A stretch of 64,000 nt of DNA from Oscillospiraceae bacterium (GTDB lineage Bacteria; Bacillota; Clostridia; Oscillospirales; Oscillospiraceae): assembly GCA_017458335.1 (NCBI GenBank), contig JAFTFT010000005.1, positions 124,001-188,000 of the forward strand, written 5' to 3'. The translations under genes and the position numbers were made by a program. Positions 22,800-32,300 of the stretch are shown here, in pieces. Under the pieces are notes generated by a model. That model did no database searches. It was given only the letters and a program-made list of their open reading frames with translations, and had not been told where the DNA came from. Position 1 is the first letter of the stretch, and each line of letters begins with the position of its first letter.

Positions 22800-22861
22800 G
22801 GTATCTCTCCCCGCTGCCGGCGGGGAGATATACCGGCAATGCATTTTGTTAAGGAGTATAA
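22800..22861 (-). repeat. Intergenic repeat element, copy 2 (inverted)
   Basis: Read on the minus strand this copy has ATACTCCTTAAC, AATGCATTGCC and GTATATCTCCCCGCC, as in copy 1 at 20532-20593, with a CCCCGCC... hairpin loop that differs. The two copies face opposite directions around the MATE/kinase operon. Confidence 0.7.
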
Positions 22862-22890
22862 AAGATATCACGGAGGCTCCGGTTTGTCAA
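22862..22890 (-). promoter_or_regulatory. Promoter of the kinase/MATE operon
   Basis: Minus-strand TTGACA (22885-22890), a 17-base spacer and TATCTT. The repeat copy 2 would lie in the transcribed leader. Confidence 0.5.
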
Positions 22891-22900
22891 TTCTTTTCAG

Positions 22901-22935
22901 AGAGAGACCGGACCGCAGAAACTTCTGCGGTCCGG
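22901..22935 (-). terminator. Terminator of the c-di-GMP protein gene
   Basis: CCGGACCGCAGAA pairs perfectly with TTCTGCGGTCCGG (13 bp). The following bases TCTCTCTC are only moderately T-rich. Confidence 0.6.
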
Positions 22936-22967
22936 TGTAAAAGTTGTGGGATTCGGTCCGAAGCGGT

Positions 22968-25900
22968 TCAGTAGATGGCGCAGCCGCCGCGGCCGTTCTG
23001 CTTCACACGATAGAGCGCGGCGTCGGCATCGGCGAAGATGTCGCCCTGCGGTTTCGGACGATCGGAAAAGGCCACGCCGACACTGAGCGTGACAGGCGGG
23101 AGATCATCTTTCGGATTGGAGAGAATCGCGTTGGCACGGGCAATCTTGTTCGTCACGAGCTGTGCCATGGAACCGTTCACACGGGTCATCACGACCACGA
23201 ACTCGTCGCCGCCGAAGCGGCAGATGATATCCACCGAGCGGAAACTCTCCTGCAAGACCTCCGCCACACGCTTGAGAACCCGGTCGCCGACCGCATGGCC
23301 GTAGTTGTCGTTGATGGACTTGAAGACGTCGATGTCGATCAGGAGCAGCGCAATGTGAGAGGTATCGGCACTCTTCATCAGCATGTCATAGGCGCCGCGG
23401 TTGAAGAGACCGGTCAGCGCATCGTGGGAAGCCTCGTGGCTGAGACGCTCTCTGGCAACCCGGTTTTCTTCGAGAATGGCGTTGTAGGTGCATGTGACAA
23501 AGCGGAGTTCTTCGGCCCCGGTCGGCGGGATGGTCTCCTGGGTGCGCATCAGATCCACCATCCTGGTCAGCGGCCTGCGGATCAGCACGCTGATGATACA
23601 CACAAAGGCGAGCACAATCAGGAAAAAGAGCACCGTGAGCACGGTCTGGATGTTGACCAGAACGGACATCCTGGCGGAGGCGGCATCCAGTTCCTGACTG
23701 GAGTAGCGGATGAGCGCCTGGGTGCAGAGACCGACATTTTCACGGATGCGGTCCTTGAAGTGCATATAATTGCTGTCGAAGAGAAGATTCTGTGCTTTGT
23801 GCAGCAGTTCATCCCCGGAAAGCGCCTGATCCGCCGGGCTGAGCCGGATGGAGGAGATTTCTTCCGGAATATCCGCCATGTCATAGTCTCCGGATTCCAG
23901 CACCATGCGCATGGCGAGATACTCGGTATTAAGCAGTTCGTTGGAAAGCACAAGGGCACTGTTCAGACTCATGAGCGCGGTGTTGTCCTTTCCATCCAGC
24001 AGCTCTTCAAGGTTTTCCACCGCCAGGTCTCTGCGCCTGGTGACCTTGACTTCCTCGAAGAAGTCGTTCAGATATTCGATCTCGCCGGTGATGACGAAGC
24101 AGCGGACACGGTCGGTCAGGTAATCGGAGCCGGATTCCATATCCATGGCGGCTGCCTGGGCGGAGATATACCGGTCACTGGCGGCCTGCATCCGCTGATA
24201 CCCCTTTGCGACAGAGAAGTCAGAGACAAAAAGGGCGATCGCCGCCAGAAAGGCCAGCAAGGCGAAGAAGAGATTGGCAGTGCGCAGCTGTATGCCGCCG
24301 TGGCGCTCGCCGGCGGCGGAAGCGGACGGCTTGTTCTCTTCCGCCTCGGCCCTGGCCTCGGCCTCCCGGGCAGACTGAATAAGGGTTTCCGCGTCCGGCT
24401 CGGCGCTTCCCTTGACAGAACTGACATATTCGGCCTTGTCCGCTTCCTTCTTCTGGAGAATAAAGGCCTCAAAATCGACAGCGGGAACCGGCTTGGAGAA
24501 GAAGTACCCCTGAACGATGTCGCAGCCCATGGCCTTGAGGGTGTCGAGCTGGTCTTCCGTCTCTACCCCTTCGGCGATGACCGGAACATGGAGATAATCA
24601 GCAATATTGATGATGATCTTCAGCATGTTGGTGTTGCCGTCCGGCTTGAACGCATTGCGGATAAACTGCATATCCAGCTTCAGCGCGTCGATGGGGAGCG
24701 ACGAGACCATGTTCAGAGAGGAATAACCGGAGCCAAAATCATCCATCTCGACCTTGAAGCCGAGAGAGCGCATGCGGTCCACGGCGTTGATGATCTGAAC
24801 GGAGTCCTGGGTGTAGGCCGATTCCGTAACCTCCAGGCGCAGGTCTTCGCTGTGGATCCGGTGCACCTGCAGAATATTCGCAAGGATGTCCGGAAGATTC
24901 TGGTCGAACATGTCGATCCGGGACACGTTTACCGAGACAGGAACGGAATACTCAAACCGGTCCTTCCAGTCCCGAATCTGCCGGGCCGTCTCTTTCCAGA
25001 CATAGGTGTCGAGCTGCTGAATCAGACCGTTTTCTTCAAACAACGGGATAAAAATGCCGGGACTGATCATGCCGCGGTCCGGGTGAATCCAGCGCACCAG
25101 CGCTTCCGCCCCGGCCAGAACCGGCGTATTGGGACGAATATCAAACTTCGGCTGGTAGTAGACCTGGAACTGATGCTCCTCGATGGCTCTGGAGAAATCC
25201 TCTATCAGCTGCTCGGCAAAGATGTTCTTTTCATGAAGCTGGCTGTCATACAGGCCGATGGTTTTGGAGAAATTTCCGCGAACCGAGTCGGAAGCCATTT
25301 TGGCGCGGTCAAAACGGCGCTCGATGTCGATGCTCTTGTCGACGTCGGAATAGACGCCGATGCGGAGCCGCACACGGTTTGCCGCCGTGCGGTCTTCCTC
25401 AAAAAGACCGGCGGAAACCTGATCCAGAACGGCCTTATAGTCCTCCCGATGAGGGCAGTAGAGCATGAAAGTATCAGCTTCCCTGCGGCAGGCGATGCCT
25501 CCGGCGTCATGGGCCAGGTGAAAGACCTTCTGACCAATCTTCCGCAGAACCTCGTCCCCGTAAGCTTTGCCGAAGCGCTCGTTGATCATATGGAAGTGGT
25601 TGATATCCAGAATCAGCGCGTCCATTGCGACGTCTTTGTTGCGGAGGTCGAACTGCTCGGCGTGATAGTAGAAAAACTCCCGGTTATACAGACCTGTGAG
25701 CTCATCGCGCTCCGTAGACTGGATGGCGCTGCGGTCCTCCTTGAGCTCGATGATGCGGCGGATGCGGGCCAGAACCACATCGGTCTGATAGGGCTTCGGG
25801 ATAAAATCAATGGCGCCCAGCTGGAGGCTTTGTACTTCCGAGGCCTTATCCGCGGTTTCGACGATGATGGGAATGTGCCGGATGCTGTCGTCGGCCATAA

Positions 25901-26138
25901 CCGCTTCCAGAACGTCGAACCCGGACATCACCGGCATCATCAGATCCAGCAGCACCAGAGAGAGCGTGTCGCAGTGCGCGTGCATGAGCTCCAGCGCTTC
26001 GCGGCCGTCGGATGCGTAAAGGACTTCGTATTCATTCTCCAGATTTGCGCCAAGCATCATGGAGTTGATCTGCTCGTCGTCGACGATCAGAATCTGACGC
26101 TTATTGACAGAAAGAGTCCGCGCCTGTGTAGTTGGCAT
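22968..26138 (-). CDS. REC-GGDEF-EAL protein joined to a membrane sensor-GGDEF module
   Basis: From the ATG after CGGAGGG (26138) the protein has 1056 residues. In order: a receiver domain with phosphoacceptor Asp65 (LVLLDLMMP) and conserved Lys in PKPY; a GGDEF-like domain whose motif is READT, hence inactive; an EAL domain with intact EALVRW, LEVTESAY, DDFGSGYSSL and AEGVET, likely active against c-di-GMP; a long Ala/Glu linker; a membrane segment near 590-610; a helical periplasmic or extracellular sensor; a second membrane segment near 815-835; a HAMP-like piece; and a GGDEF domain with GGDEF and an upstream RxxD inhibitory site, likely an active diguanylate cyclase. An upstream TTG at 26201 is also open but less likely. 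Confidence 0.85.
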   Translation of the reverse strand: MPTTQARTLSVNKRQILIVDDEQINSMMLGANLENEYEVLYASDGREALELMHAHCDTLSLVLLDLMMPVMSGFDVLEAVMADDSIRHIPIIVETADKASEVQSLQLGAIDFIPKPYQTDVVLARIRRIIELKEDRSAIQSTERDELTGLYNREFFYYHAEQFDLRNKDVAMDALILDINHFHMINERFGKAYGDEVLRKIGQKVFHLAHDAGGIACRREADTFMLYCPHREDYKAVLDQVSAGLFEEDRTAANRVRLRIGVYSDVDKSIDIERRFDRAKMASDSVRGNFSKTIGLYDSQLHEKNIFAEQLIEDFSRAIEEHQFQVYYQPKFDIRPNTPVLAGAEALVRWIHPDRGMISPGIFIPLFEENGLIQQLDTYVWKETARQIRDWKDRFEYSVPVSVNVSRIDMFDQNLPDILANILQVHRIHSEDLRLEVTESAYTQDSVQIINAVDRMRSLGFKVEMDDFGSGYSSLNMVSSLPIDALKLDMQFIRNAFKPDGNTNMLKIIINIADYLHVPVIAEGVETEDQLDTLKAMGCDIVQGYFFSKPVPAVDFEAFILQKKEADKAEYVSSVKGSAEPDAETLIQSAREAEARAEAEENKPSASAAGERHGGIQLRTANLFFALLAFLAAIALFVSDFSVAKGYQRMQAASDRYISAQAAAMDMESGSDYLTDRVRCFVITGEIEYLNDFFEEVKVTRRRDLAVENLEELLDGKDNTALMSLNSALVLSNELLNTEYLAMRMVLESGDYDMADIPEEISSIRLSPADQALSGDELLHKAQNLLFDSNYMHFKDRIRENVGLCTQALIRYSSQELDAASARMSVLVNIQTVLTVLFFLIVLAFVCIISVLIRRPLTRMVDLMRTQETIPPTGAEELRFVTCTYNAILEENRVARERLSHEASHDALTGLFNRGAYDMLMKSADTSHIALLLIDIDVFKSINDNYGHAVGDRVLKRVAEVLQESFRSVDIICRFGGDEFVVVMTRVNGSMAQLVTNKIARANAILSNPKDDLPPVTLSVGVAFSDRPKPQGDIFADADAALYRVKQNGRGGCAIY

Positions 26139-26212
26139 ATGAAAAACCCTCCGAGGTTCAGACTGCTGTGACTTCAGGGTGTGATTGTGATAATTATACA
26201 ATTCTTCTTTTT

Positions 26213-26241
26213 ATAATAAAATGTTTTACGCGAAAAAGCAA
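26213..26241 (-). promoter_or_regulatory. Promoter of the REC-GGDEF-EAL gene
   Basis: Minus-strand TTGCTT, a 17-base spacer and TATTAT, about 75 bases before the ATG at 26138. Confidence 0.5.
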
Positions 26242-26307
26242 GAGAAAGAGAAGAAAAACCGAATAACAGACGTTATGCCCCGTATCTCAGTGATTCATGA
26301 TTTGCAT

Positions 26308-26336
26308 TTTACAAAACAGGATACACGATGTACAAT
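26308..26336 (+). promoter_or_regulatory. Promoter of the CoA-transferase gene
   Basis: TTTACA, a 17-base spacer and TACAAT, about 36 bases before the start codon. Confidence 0.55.
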
Positions 26337-26371
26337 AGAGAACAGAAAATGACAACGGGAGGAAGACCCTC

Positions 26372-27706
26372 ATGGATTATCAGACCATGTATGCACAGAA
26401 GCTCCGTACGGCGGAGGACGCGGTAAAGATCGTGAAAGACGGGGACTGGGTGGATTACAGCCAGACCTGTTCCTTCCCACAGGCGCTGGACGCGGCGCTG
26501 GCGAAACGAAGCGGGGAGCTTCATGATGTGAAGATCCGGAATGCCATCTCCATGCTTCCGGTACAGACGGTAGAGAATGACCCGTACGGTTCCTTCACCT
26601 ACAATCTGTGGCACTGCTCCGGCCTCGACCGCAGGTATATCGACCAGGGAAAGGCGTACCATTCGCCGATGCTGTTCCGACACAACGGAAGCTATTACCG
26701 CAAGGGTTATGCCCCGGTGAACGTCGCGATGATTACGGTGGCGCCCATGGACAAAAACGGCAACTTCTCGTTCGGCCTGACCAACTGCGCCATGCAGGAG
26801 ATCCTGGACGCGGCGGAGCATATCGTCCTGGAAGTAAATCCCACCATGCCTGTAATCGCAGGCCTTGCGAATGACCACATCAACATTCAGGACGTGGACT
26901 TCGTGGTGGAGTCGGATCTCCCGGTTCCGACCGTGAAGAGCCCGACGGCGACGGACACCGACCGGAAGATTGCCTCCTATATCTTCCCCTATGTGACGAG
27001 CGGCTGCACCCTGCAGCTCGGCATCGGAGGCATCCCCAACTCCATCGGCAGCATGATCGCCGAGTCGGACGTGAAGGACCTCGGCATGCACACCGAGCTC
27101 ATGAGCGACGGATATCTGGATCTCTATCTCGCGGGGAAAATCACCAACGCAAAGAAAAAACTCAACCGCGGCAAGGGCGTCTTTTCGATCTGCAACGGGT
27201 CCCGGAAGCTGTATGATTTTCTGGATCACAACGACGCGATTCTGTCCGCCCCGATGGCCTATGTGAATAACCCGGCCACGATCAGGGAGCTGGACGACTT
27301 CATCTCCATCAACGGCTGTATCGCGGTGGATCTCTTCGGCCAGGTGAGCTCAGAGTCCGCCGGCCTGCGGCAGATCTCCGGCACCGGCGGCCAGGTGGAC
27401 TTCATCACCGGCGCCATGGAGGCCGAGCACGGCAGAGCCTTCCTCGCCATGCACGCCACCTTCACGGATAAGACGGGGAAGATGCACTCCAACATCATCC
27501 CGCACTTCACCGGCGGCGACATCATCACCACACCGCGCACCCAGGCCCCGAACATCGTGACGGAATACGGCATCGCGAGCCTGCCGGGAAAGACCACCTG
27601 GCAGCGTGCCGAGGCGCTGATCAACATCGCCCATCCGGACTTCCGCGATGAGCTGATCAGAGCGGCCGAGGAACAGAAGATCTGGAGACAGAGCAACAAG
27701 AGATAA
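26372..27706 (+). CDS. Butyryl-CoA:acetate-type CoA-transferase
   Basis: This 444-residue protein belongs to the acetyl-CoA hydrolase/transferase family. The start ([25 protein letters not shown]), the [32 protein letters not shown] stretch, [13 protein letters not shown] and the catalytic-Glu motif MHTELMSDG (Glu242) match the butyryl-CoA:acetate and 4-hydroxybutyrate CoA-transferases of Clostridia. It would exchange CoA between acetyl-CoA and butyrate or a similar short-chain acid at the end of fermentation. The exact acid is not determinable. It is monocistronic, with its own promoter and terminator. Confidence 0.85.
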   Translation: MDYQTMYAQKLRTAEDAVKIVKDGDWVDYSQTCSFPQALDAALAKRSGELHDVKIRNAISMLPVQTVENDPYGSFTYNLWHCSGLDRRYIDQGKAYHSPMLFRHNGSYYRKGYAPVNVAMITVAPMDKNGNFSFGLTNCAMQEILDAAEHIVLEVNPTMPVIAGLANDHINIQDVDFVVESDLPVPTVKSPTATDTDRKIASYIFPYVTSGCTLQLGIGGIPNSIGSMIAESDVKDLGMHTELMSDGYLDLYLAGKITNAKKKLNRGKGVFSICNGSRKLYDFLDHNDAILSAPMAYVNNPATIRELDDFISINGCIAVDLFGQVSSESAGLRQISGTGGQVDFITGAMEAEHGRAFLAMHATFTDKTGKMHSNIIPHFTGGDIITTPRTQAPNIVTEYGIASLPGKTTWQRAEALINIAHPDFRDELIRAAEEQKIWRQSNKR

Positions 27707-27707
27707 G

Positions 27708-27738
27708 AAAAACGCGGGAAATCCGACTCCCGCGTTTT
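27708..27738. terminator. Terminator after the CoA-transferase
   Basis: AAAACGCGGGA pairs with TCCCGCGTTTT (11 bp, 8-base loop) right after the stop codon. Confidence 0.85.
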
Positions 27739-27744
27739 CTGTCC

Positions 27745-27773
27745 TTGCACTGGAATGGGTATTCTGCTAAAAT
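27745..27773 (+). promoter_or_regulatory. Promoter of the propeller/SpoIIE gene
   Basis: TTGCAC, a 17-base spacer and TAAAAT, 36 bases before the start codon. Confidence 0.5.
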
Positions 27774-27809
27774 GAATTATCAGTCACCCCGGAGAAAAGG
27801 AACGGACAT

Positions 27810-30800
27810 ATGATACAGCACAGAAAGAAAACAGAAGCAGTCTGCACAAGACGGAGCCGGCAGAACAGGCTGACGGCCTGGAAAAGTCTGCCCGCCGCAG
27901 GTTCAGCTGCGCGGTTTTTCTTCTGCTGGGTCCTTCTTCTGGCGTCCCTGCTCTCCTGTGCGGCAGCCGGCTTCTGCGAGGGAGAGACGCAGACCGAAGA
28001 AGAAACCGGACAGTCTGTGGATCCGGTCCGGTATCCCGAGCGCTGCTCCGGAATCCTCTATAACAGCAGCAACGGCATGCCGACATCGGAGGCCAACGCC
28101 ATTGCCGAGACAGACGACGGCTTCATCTGGATCGGCAGCTACAGCGGGCTTGTACGCTATGACGGCTGCAATTTTGTCCGTATAGACTCCGGCACGGGGA
28201 TTACCGGCGTGATCAGCCTTTTTGTTGACAGCCGGCAGCGCCTGTGGATCGGCACCAACGACAACGGCGTTCTGCTGATGGAGCGCGGAAGCCTGAAGCA
28301 CTGGAGCCTGCCGGAAGGTTTGCCGTCCGCAAAGGTCTGTGCCGTTGCCGAAGACGGAGCCGGCTGGATCTATATCGGGACTTCGGAAGGTGTCGTGAGA
28401 GCTGACAGAAGGCTGAATCTCAAAGCTCTTGAAAACCCTGAGATCGAAGGCCTCTATGTGGAAGAACTGGTTAAAGGCAGCGACGGCGTGGTCTATGGGA
28501 TCGGCAATGCGGATGAGGTATTCACACTCAGCGGAGGCGGGCTTACAGGTTTCCTCGGGGATGACGCGAACCCGGTCGAGGATGTCCATGCCATTCTCCC
28601 GGACCCGGATCGTCCCGGATACGTGTACCTTGGGGCTGGAGAATCCTCCCTGTACTACGGAAGCATGACGGAAGGCCTTCGGGACACGGAAAAAACCGAC
28701 GCCGCACCCCTCGACAAAATCGAAGGTCTGCAGAAGATTGATCAAAAGCTCTGGCTCTGCTGCGGAAACGGAATCGGCGTTCTGGACGATGACGGCCTGC
28801 ATGTGCTGGATGACTATCCGATGAACAACAACATCGGCCAGGTTCTGGCGGATTACGAAGGGAATCTCTGGTTCACGTCCACACGCCAGGGCGTGATGAA
28901 GATTGTCCTGAACCGGTTTAACGATCTGTTTGCGCGCTACCATCTCCCGCCGATGGTGGTCAACTCCACCTGCCTGTACGACGGAGATCTGTATCTTGGA
29001 ACGGATTCCGGCCTGATCGTGCTGGGGCAGGACATACCGAAACTGAGCATCCCTCTGTCAGAGGCCAGAACGGCCTCCGGCGCAGACCTGGAAGAGGATG
29101 ATCTGCTGAAGCTGCTGGCGGGAGCCCGAATCCGCTCCATCATCCGGGACAGCCGGAACCGGCTCTGGCTCTCAATCTGGGGAGGCGGCCTGCTGAGGTA
29201 TGACGGAGGAAAGGTCCTCGCGTTCGGCAAAGAGGAAGGCCTGCTCAGCAACTACGTCCGGATGGTCTCAGAGCGGGAAGACGGGGCCATATTGGCTGCC
29301 CACAACGGCGGCGTCGCCGTTATTGAGGGCGACCGGGTGACGGAGCATTATGGAAAAGAGGACGGCATCGTCAATATCGAGTGCCTTTCCGTGGCGGCGG
29401 CGAAAAACGGAGATATCCTCCTCGGTTCCAACGGAGACGGAATCTATGTGATCCATGACGGCGGAATACGCCGGGTCAGTTATGAGGACGGACTGTCATC
29501 CGGCATCGTCATGAAGATCAAACGCGATGAGGCCAGAGACCTCTACTGGCTTGTTACCAGCAATTCCATCGCGTATATGACGCCGGATTACCGGGTGACA
29601 ACGATACAGAACTTCCCTTATACCAACAATTTTGACCTTTATGAAAGCGATGAGGGAGACATGTGGGTCCTCAGCAGCGACGGAATCTATGTGGTGCCGA
29701 CAGAAGAACTGCTCGCAAACGGACCGATTTCTCCAATCCATTACAGCCTGGCCAACGGCCTCTCCAGCGTGGCCACCGGCAATTCTTTCAGCGAGCGAAC
29801 CGCGGAAGGCGATCTGTACATTGCGGGAAACCAGGGCGTGGCAAAGGTGAACATCAATATGCCCATCGAAGAGGTAAGCAGTCTGAAGATCACCATTCCC
29901 TATCTGGAAGCTGACGGAGACCGGATTTACCCCAAAGCAGACGGAGCCTATCATGTTCCCCATCATGTTCACAGGCTGACGGTGTACAGCTACGTATTCA
30001 ACTATTCCCTCTCCGACCCGTCTGTATCCTACCGGTTGGAGGGATTCGACCGGCGGCCCACAACCGTGAGCCGGAAAGATCTGGCGCCTGTGGTTTATAC
30101 GAACCTGCCGGGGGGAACGTATCGCTTCGTCATGAACGTACAGGACTCGCTCAAGCACACCAGCAAACCCTACTCCGTGCAGATTATCAAAGAAAAGGCG
30201 TTCTATGAGCAGACGGCTTTCTACATTGCCAGCGCGCTGGCAACCCTCTTCCTGCTGTTTGCCGGCATCACATGGTACGTCAGAAGAAAAACCCGGATGA
30301 TGGAAATCAGGAACCGGAAAGCCGTGGAAGAGGAGCGGCTGAATACGGAGCTGAAGATGGCCAGTGAGATCCAGGGAAGCATGCTGCCGCACGTGTTCCC
30401 GCCGTTTCCCGACCGTGAGGAGTTTGACATCTACGCTTCGATGGACCCTGCACGTGAGGTGGGCGGCGACTTCTACGACTATTTCCTGATCGATGACGAT
30501 CATCTGGGACTGGTGATCGCCGATGTCAGCGGCAAGGGAATTCCCGCTTCGCTGTTCATGATGATCTCCAAAGTCATCGTGCAAAGCTGCGCCATGCTGG
30601 GACAGGGACCGGCGAATATCCTCTCCAAAACCAATGAAGCCATCTGCAGCAACAATCAGGTGGACATGTTTGTCACGGCCTGGGTCGGAATCCTGGAGAT
30701 CAGCACAGGCAGGCTCACCGCAGCCAACGCAGGACACGAATATCCGGCGCTGATGAAAAACGGCGTTTTCTCCCTGCTGAAGGATAAACACAGCTTTGTC

Positions 30801-31109
30801 ATCGGCGGGATGGAAAATGTTCCCTATCGGGAATATGAGCTTTTCCTGGAGCCGGGGGATAAGATCTTTCTGTATACGGACGGGCTTCCGGAAGCGACAG
30901 ATCCTGCGGGAGCGATGTTCGGCAAGGAGAAGATCCTGGAGGCACTCAATGAAGCTGCCGACGCTTCTCCCCGGGATACGCTGAATCATGTCACGGATGC
31001 CGTGAATGAATTTGTAAGGGACGCGGAGCAGTTTGACGATCTGACCATGCTCTGCCTGGAGTACAGAGGACCTCAAGGATCTGCGCAGAAGAAAAACGAA
31101 CTGCCGTAA
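27810..31109 (+). CDS. Beta-propeller sensor with SpoIIE/PP2C phosphatase output
   Basis: This 1099-residue membrane protein has an N-terminal hydrophobic anchor or signal (about 35-55). About ten two-component-regulator propeller repeats follow (TDDGFIWIGSYSGLVRYDG, DSRQRLWIGTNDNGVLL, DYEGNLWFTSTRQGV, DSRNRLWLSIWGGGLLRYDG), then a Y_Y_Y-type beta domain (about 690-780), a membrane segment (about 795-815), a short coil and a SpoIIE-type PP2C phosphatase with the metal-binding AREVGGDFYDYF and VIADVSGKGIPASLFM. This is the layout of a sugar-sensing hybrid kinase with the kinase replaced by a phosphatase. It probably acts on an anti-anti-sigma factor; no such gene is nearby. Confidence 0.88.
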   Translation: MIQHRKKTEAVCTRRSRQNRLTAWKSLPAAGSAARFFFCWVLLLASLLSCAAAGFCEGETQTEEETGQSVDPVRYPERCSGILYNSSNGMPTSEANAIAETDDGFIWIGSYSGLVRYDGCNFVRIDSGTGITGVISLFVDSRQRLWIGTNDNGVLLMERGSLKHWSLPEGLPSAKVCAVAEDGAGWIYIGTSEGVVRADRRLNLKALENPEIEGLYVEELVKGSDGVVYGIGNADEVFTLSGGGLTGFLGDDANPVEDVHAILPDPDRPGYVYLGAGESSLYYGSMTEGLRDTEKTDAAPLDKIEGLQKIDQKLWLCCGNGIGVLDDDGLHVLDDYPMNNNIGQVLADYEGNLWFTSTRQGVMKIVLNRFNDLFARYHLPPMVVNSTCLYDGDLYLGTDSGLIVLGQDIPKLSIPLSEARTASGADLEEDDLLKLLAGARIRSIIRDSRNRLWLSIWGGGLLRYDGGKVLAFGKEEGLLSNYVRMVSEREDGAILAAHNGGVAVIEGDRVTEHYGKEDGIVNIECLSVAAAKNGDILLGSNGDGIYVIHDGGIRRVSYEDGLSSGIVMKIKRDEARDLYWLVTSNSIAYMTPDYRVTTIQNFPYTNNFDLYESDEGDMWVLSSDGIYVVPTEELLANGPISPIHYSLANGLSSVATGNSFSERTAEGDLYIAGNQGVAKVNINMPIEEVSSLKITIPYLEADGDRIYPKADGAYHVPHHVHRLTVYSYVFNYSLSDPSVSYRLEGFDRRPTTVSRKDLAPVVYTNLPGGTYRFVMNVQDSLKHTSKPYSVQIIKEKAFYEQTAFYIASALATLFLLFAGITWYVRRKTRMMEIRNRKAVEEERLNTELKMASEIQGSMLPHVFPPFPDREEFDIYASMDPAREVGGDFYDYFLIDDDHLGLVIADVSGKGIPASLFMMISKVIVQSCAMLGQGPANILSKTNEAICSNNQVDMFVTAWVGILEISTGRLTAANAGHEYPALMKNGVFSLLKDKHSFVIGGMENVPYREYELFLEPGDKIFLYTDGLPEATDPAGAMFGKEKILEALNEAADASPRDTLNHVTDAVNEFVRDAEQFDDLTMLCLEYRGPQGSAQKKNELP

Positions 31110-31180
31110 AGAACTGTGCATGATCCGGGAAGAGAACAGAGGTAATTACGTCGGATGCGCCATATCAAACAGAATCAGAC

Positions 31181-31225
31181 AACACTGAGCCCCTGCCGCG
31201 ATTGATACGGCAGGGGCTCAGTGTT
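31181..31225. terminator. Bidirectional terminator-like hairpin
   Basis: AACACTGAGCCCCTGCCG pairs perfectly with its complement (18 bp) between two convergent genes. A T run is missing, so stop efficiency is uncertain. Confidence 0.65.
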
Positions 31226-31251
31226 GCCCTGACAATTCACACTGTGCGCTG

Positions 31252-32067
31252 TCAGGTTCTGAGCGGGATGGCATAATAACCGTACTGACAGTTGATGTCC
31301 TGCTGCCAGTCGGCGGGCATCAGGGTGGTGCGGAAATAGGCATCCAGCGGCTCAAGGTTCAGCGCATGCAGGGCCTGAAAGGCGGGATGGGCAGGGGAAT
31401 CGAAGTTCTCGGACGAGGAATGCGTCAGAGGAGCACGGAACTTGTAATAAAAGACCTTGTGCGGCGGATAAAAGTCCACAATGTCGTTGACCGGAAGCTT
31501 CAGCTGCCGGATGATCCGTTCCTCCACCAGCAGCCCCCAGGTAATCCTTCCGTCACGCTCTGCCTTCATGGAGGACTTGACGATGGGGATGTAACTCATC
31601 CAGCTCTTCAGAATCTCATAGATCCTGGGATCCTGCAGGAAGTCGTACTTATCGGTATGCGGCAGGAAAGCCATCGGCCTGCTCCAGCGGATTTCCCAGT
31701 CGAAGTCACGCGCGGCAAGAGGGGCCTGCCAGGCGAGAAACTCCTCATAATCCGCAGCCAGCGCCTCATCCAGAAGAATCTCTTCCCGCATGTGTTCCAC
31801 ATTTTCGGAAAGGCGGCGGTTAACCGAGGTGTTGTCGTGCCGGTGTGCGGTCAGAATCTCCCGAATCTCCCGCAGGGTCATGCCATAGTTGCGCAGACGG
31901 ATGCACTCGATCAGAAGCATGGTCGTGTTGAAGGGATAATAGCGATACCCGCTGTCACTGCGGCTGGGCCGGATGATCCCCTGGTCTTCATAGTGTTTCA
32001 GCAAGTCGGGGGTAACCCCCAGGTATTTGGCGAATTCTCCGATTCTGTATTCCCTGATCTCAATCAC
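31252..32067 (-). CDS. MerR-family transcriptional regulator
   Basis: This 271-residue protein has an N-terminal MerR winged helix-turn-helix: YRIGEFAKYLGVTPDLLKHYEDQGIIRPSRSDSGYRYYPFNTTMLLIECIRLRNYGMTLREIREIL. A long C-terminal effector domain (about residues 110-271) is of unknown ligand. It is divergent from the flavin reductase at 32301, whose promoter has the 19-bp spacer typical of MerR targets, so it is very likely that gene's activator. Confidence 0.88.
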   Translation of the reverse strand: MIEIREYRIGEFAKYLGVTPDLLKHYEDQGIIRPSRSDSGYRYYPFNTTMLLIECIRLRNYGMTLREIREILTAHRHDNTSVNRRLSENVEHMREEILLDEALAADYEEFLAWQAPLAARDFDWEIRWSRPMAFLPHTDKYDFLQDPRIYEILKSWMSYIPIVKSSMKAERDGRITWGLLVEERIIRQLKLPVNDIVDFYPPHKVFYYKFRAPLTHSSSENFDSPAHPAFQALHALNLEPLDAYFRTTLMPADWQQDINCQYGYYAIPLRT

Positions 32068-32199
32068 CTCCGAAAGAATGGGTATGGCGTGAAACGCATC
32101 ATTGCCCCTATTATAACCCGAAACAGAGCATCCTTCAAGGACTCATATTCCGGTTCCGACATTCCCTTTCCGCAGCCCTCCGCTTTCACGGAAAAGAAC

Positions 32200-32230
32200 T
32201 TGACATAAGTGTAACACTCAACATTATAAT
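32200..32230 (+). promoter_or_regulatory. MerR-type promoter with 19-bp spacer
   Basis: TTGACA and TATAAT, both consensus, are separated by 19 bases. Inside the spacer lies a dyad AGTG-TAA-CACT (32208-32218). MerR-family proteins activate such over-long promoters by twisting the DNA. The regulator gene is divergent. Confidence 0.8.
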
Positions 32231-32300
32231 CTGGTTATTCATGAGGAGATTGCATCAAATCAAATGGATAGATATCACGAATTCTGAAAGGAGCAATTGC

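Noticed and set aside
22944-26171. A 1075-codon open frame on the plus strand opposite the REC-GGDEF-EAL gene
   Set aside because: It mirrors a gene with clear domains on the minus strand. The frame is open only because of G+C-rich codon use, and its product has no recognisable domain.
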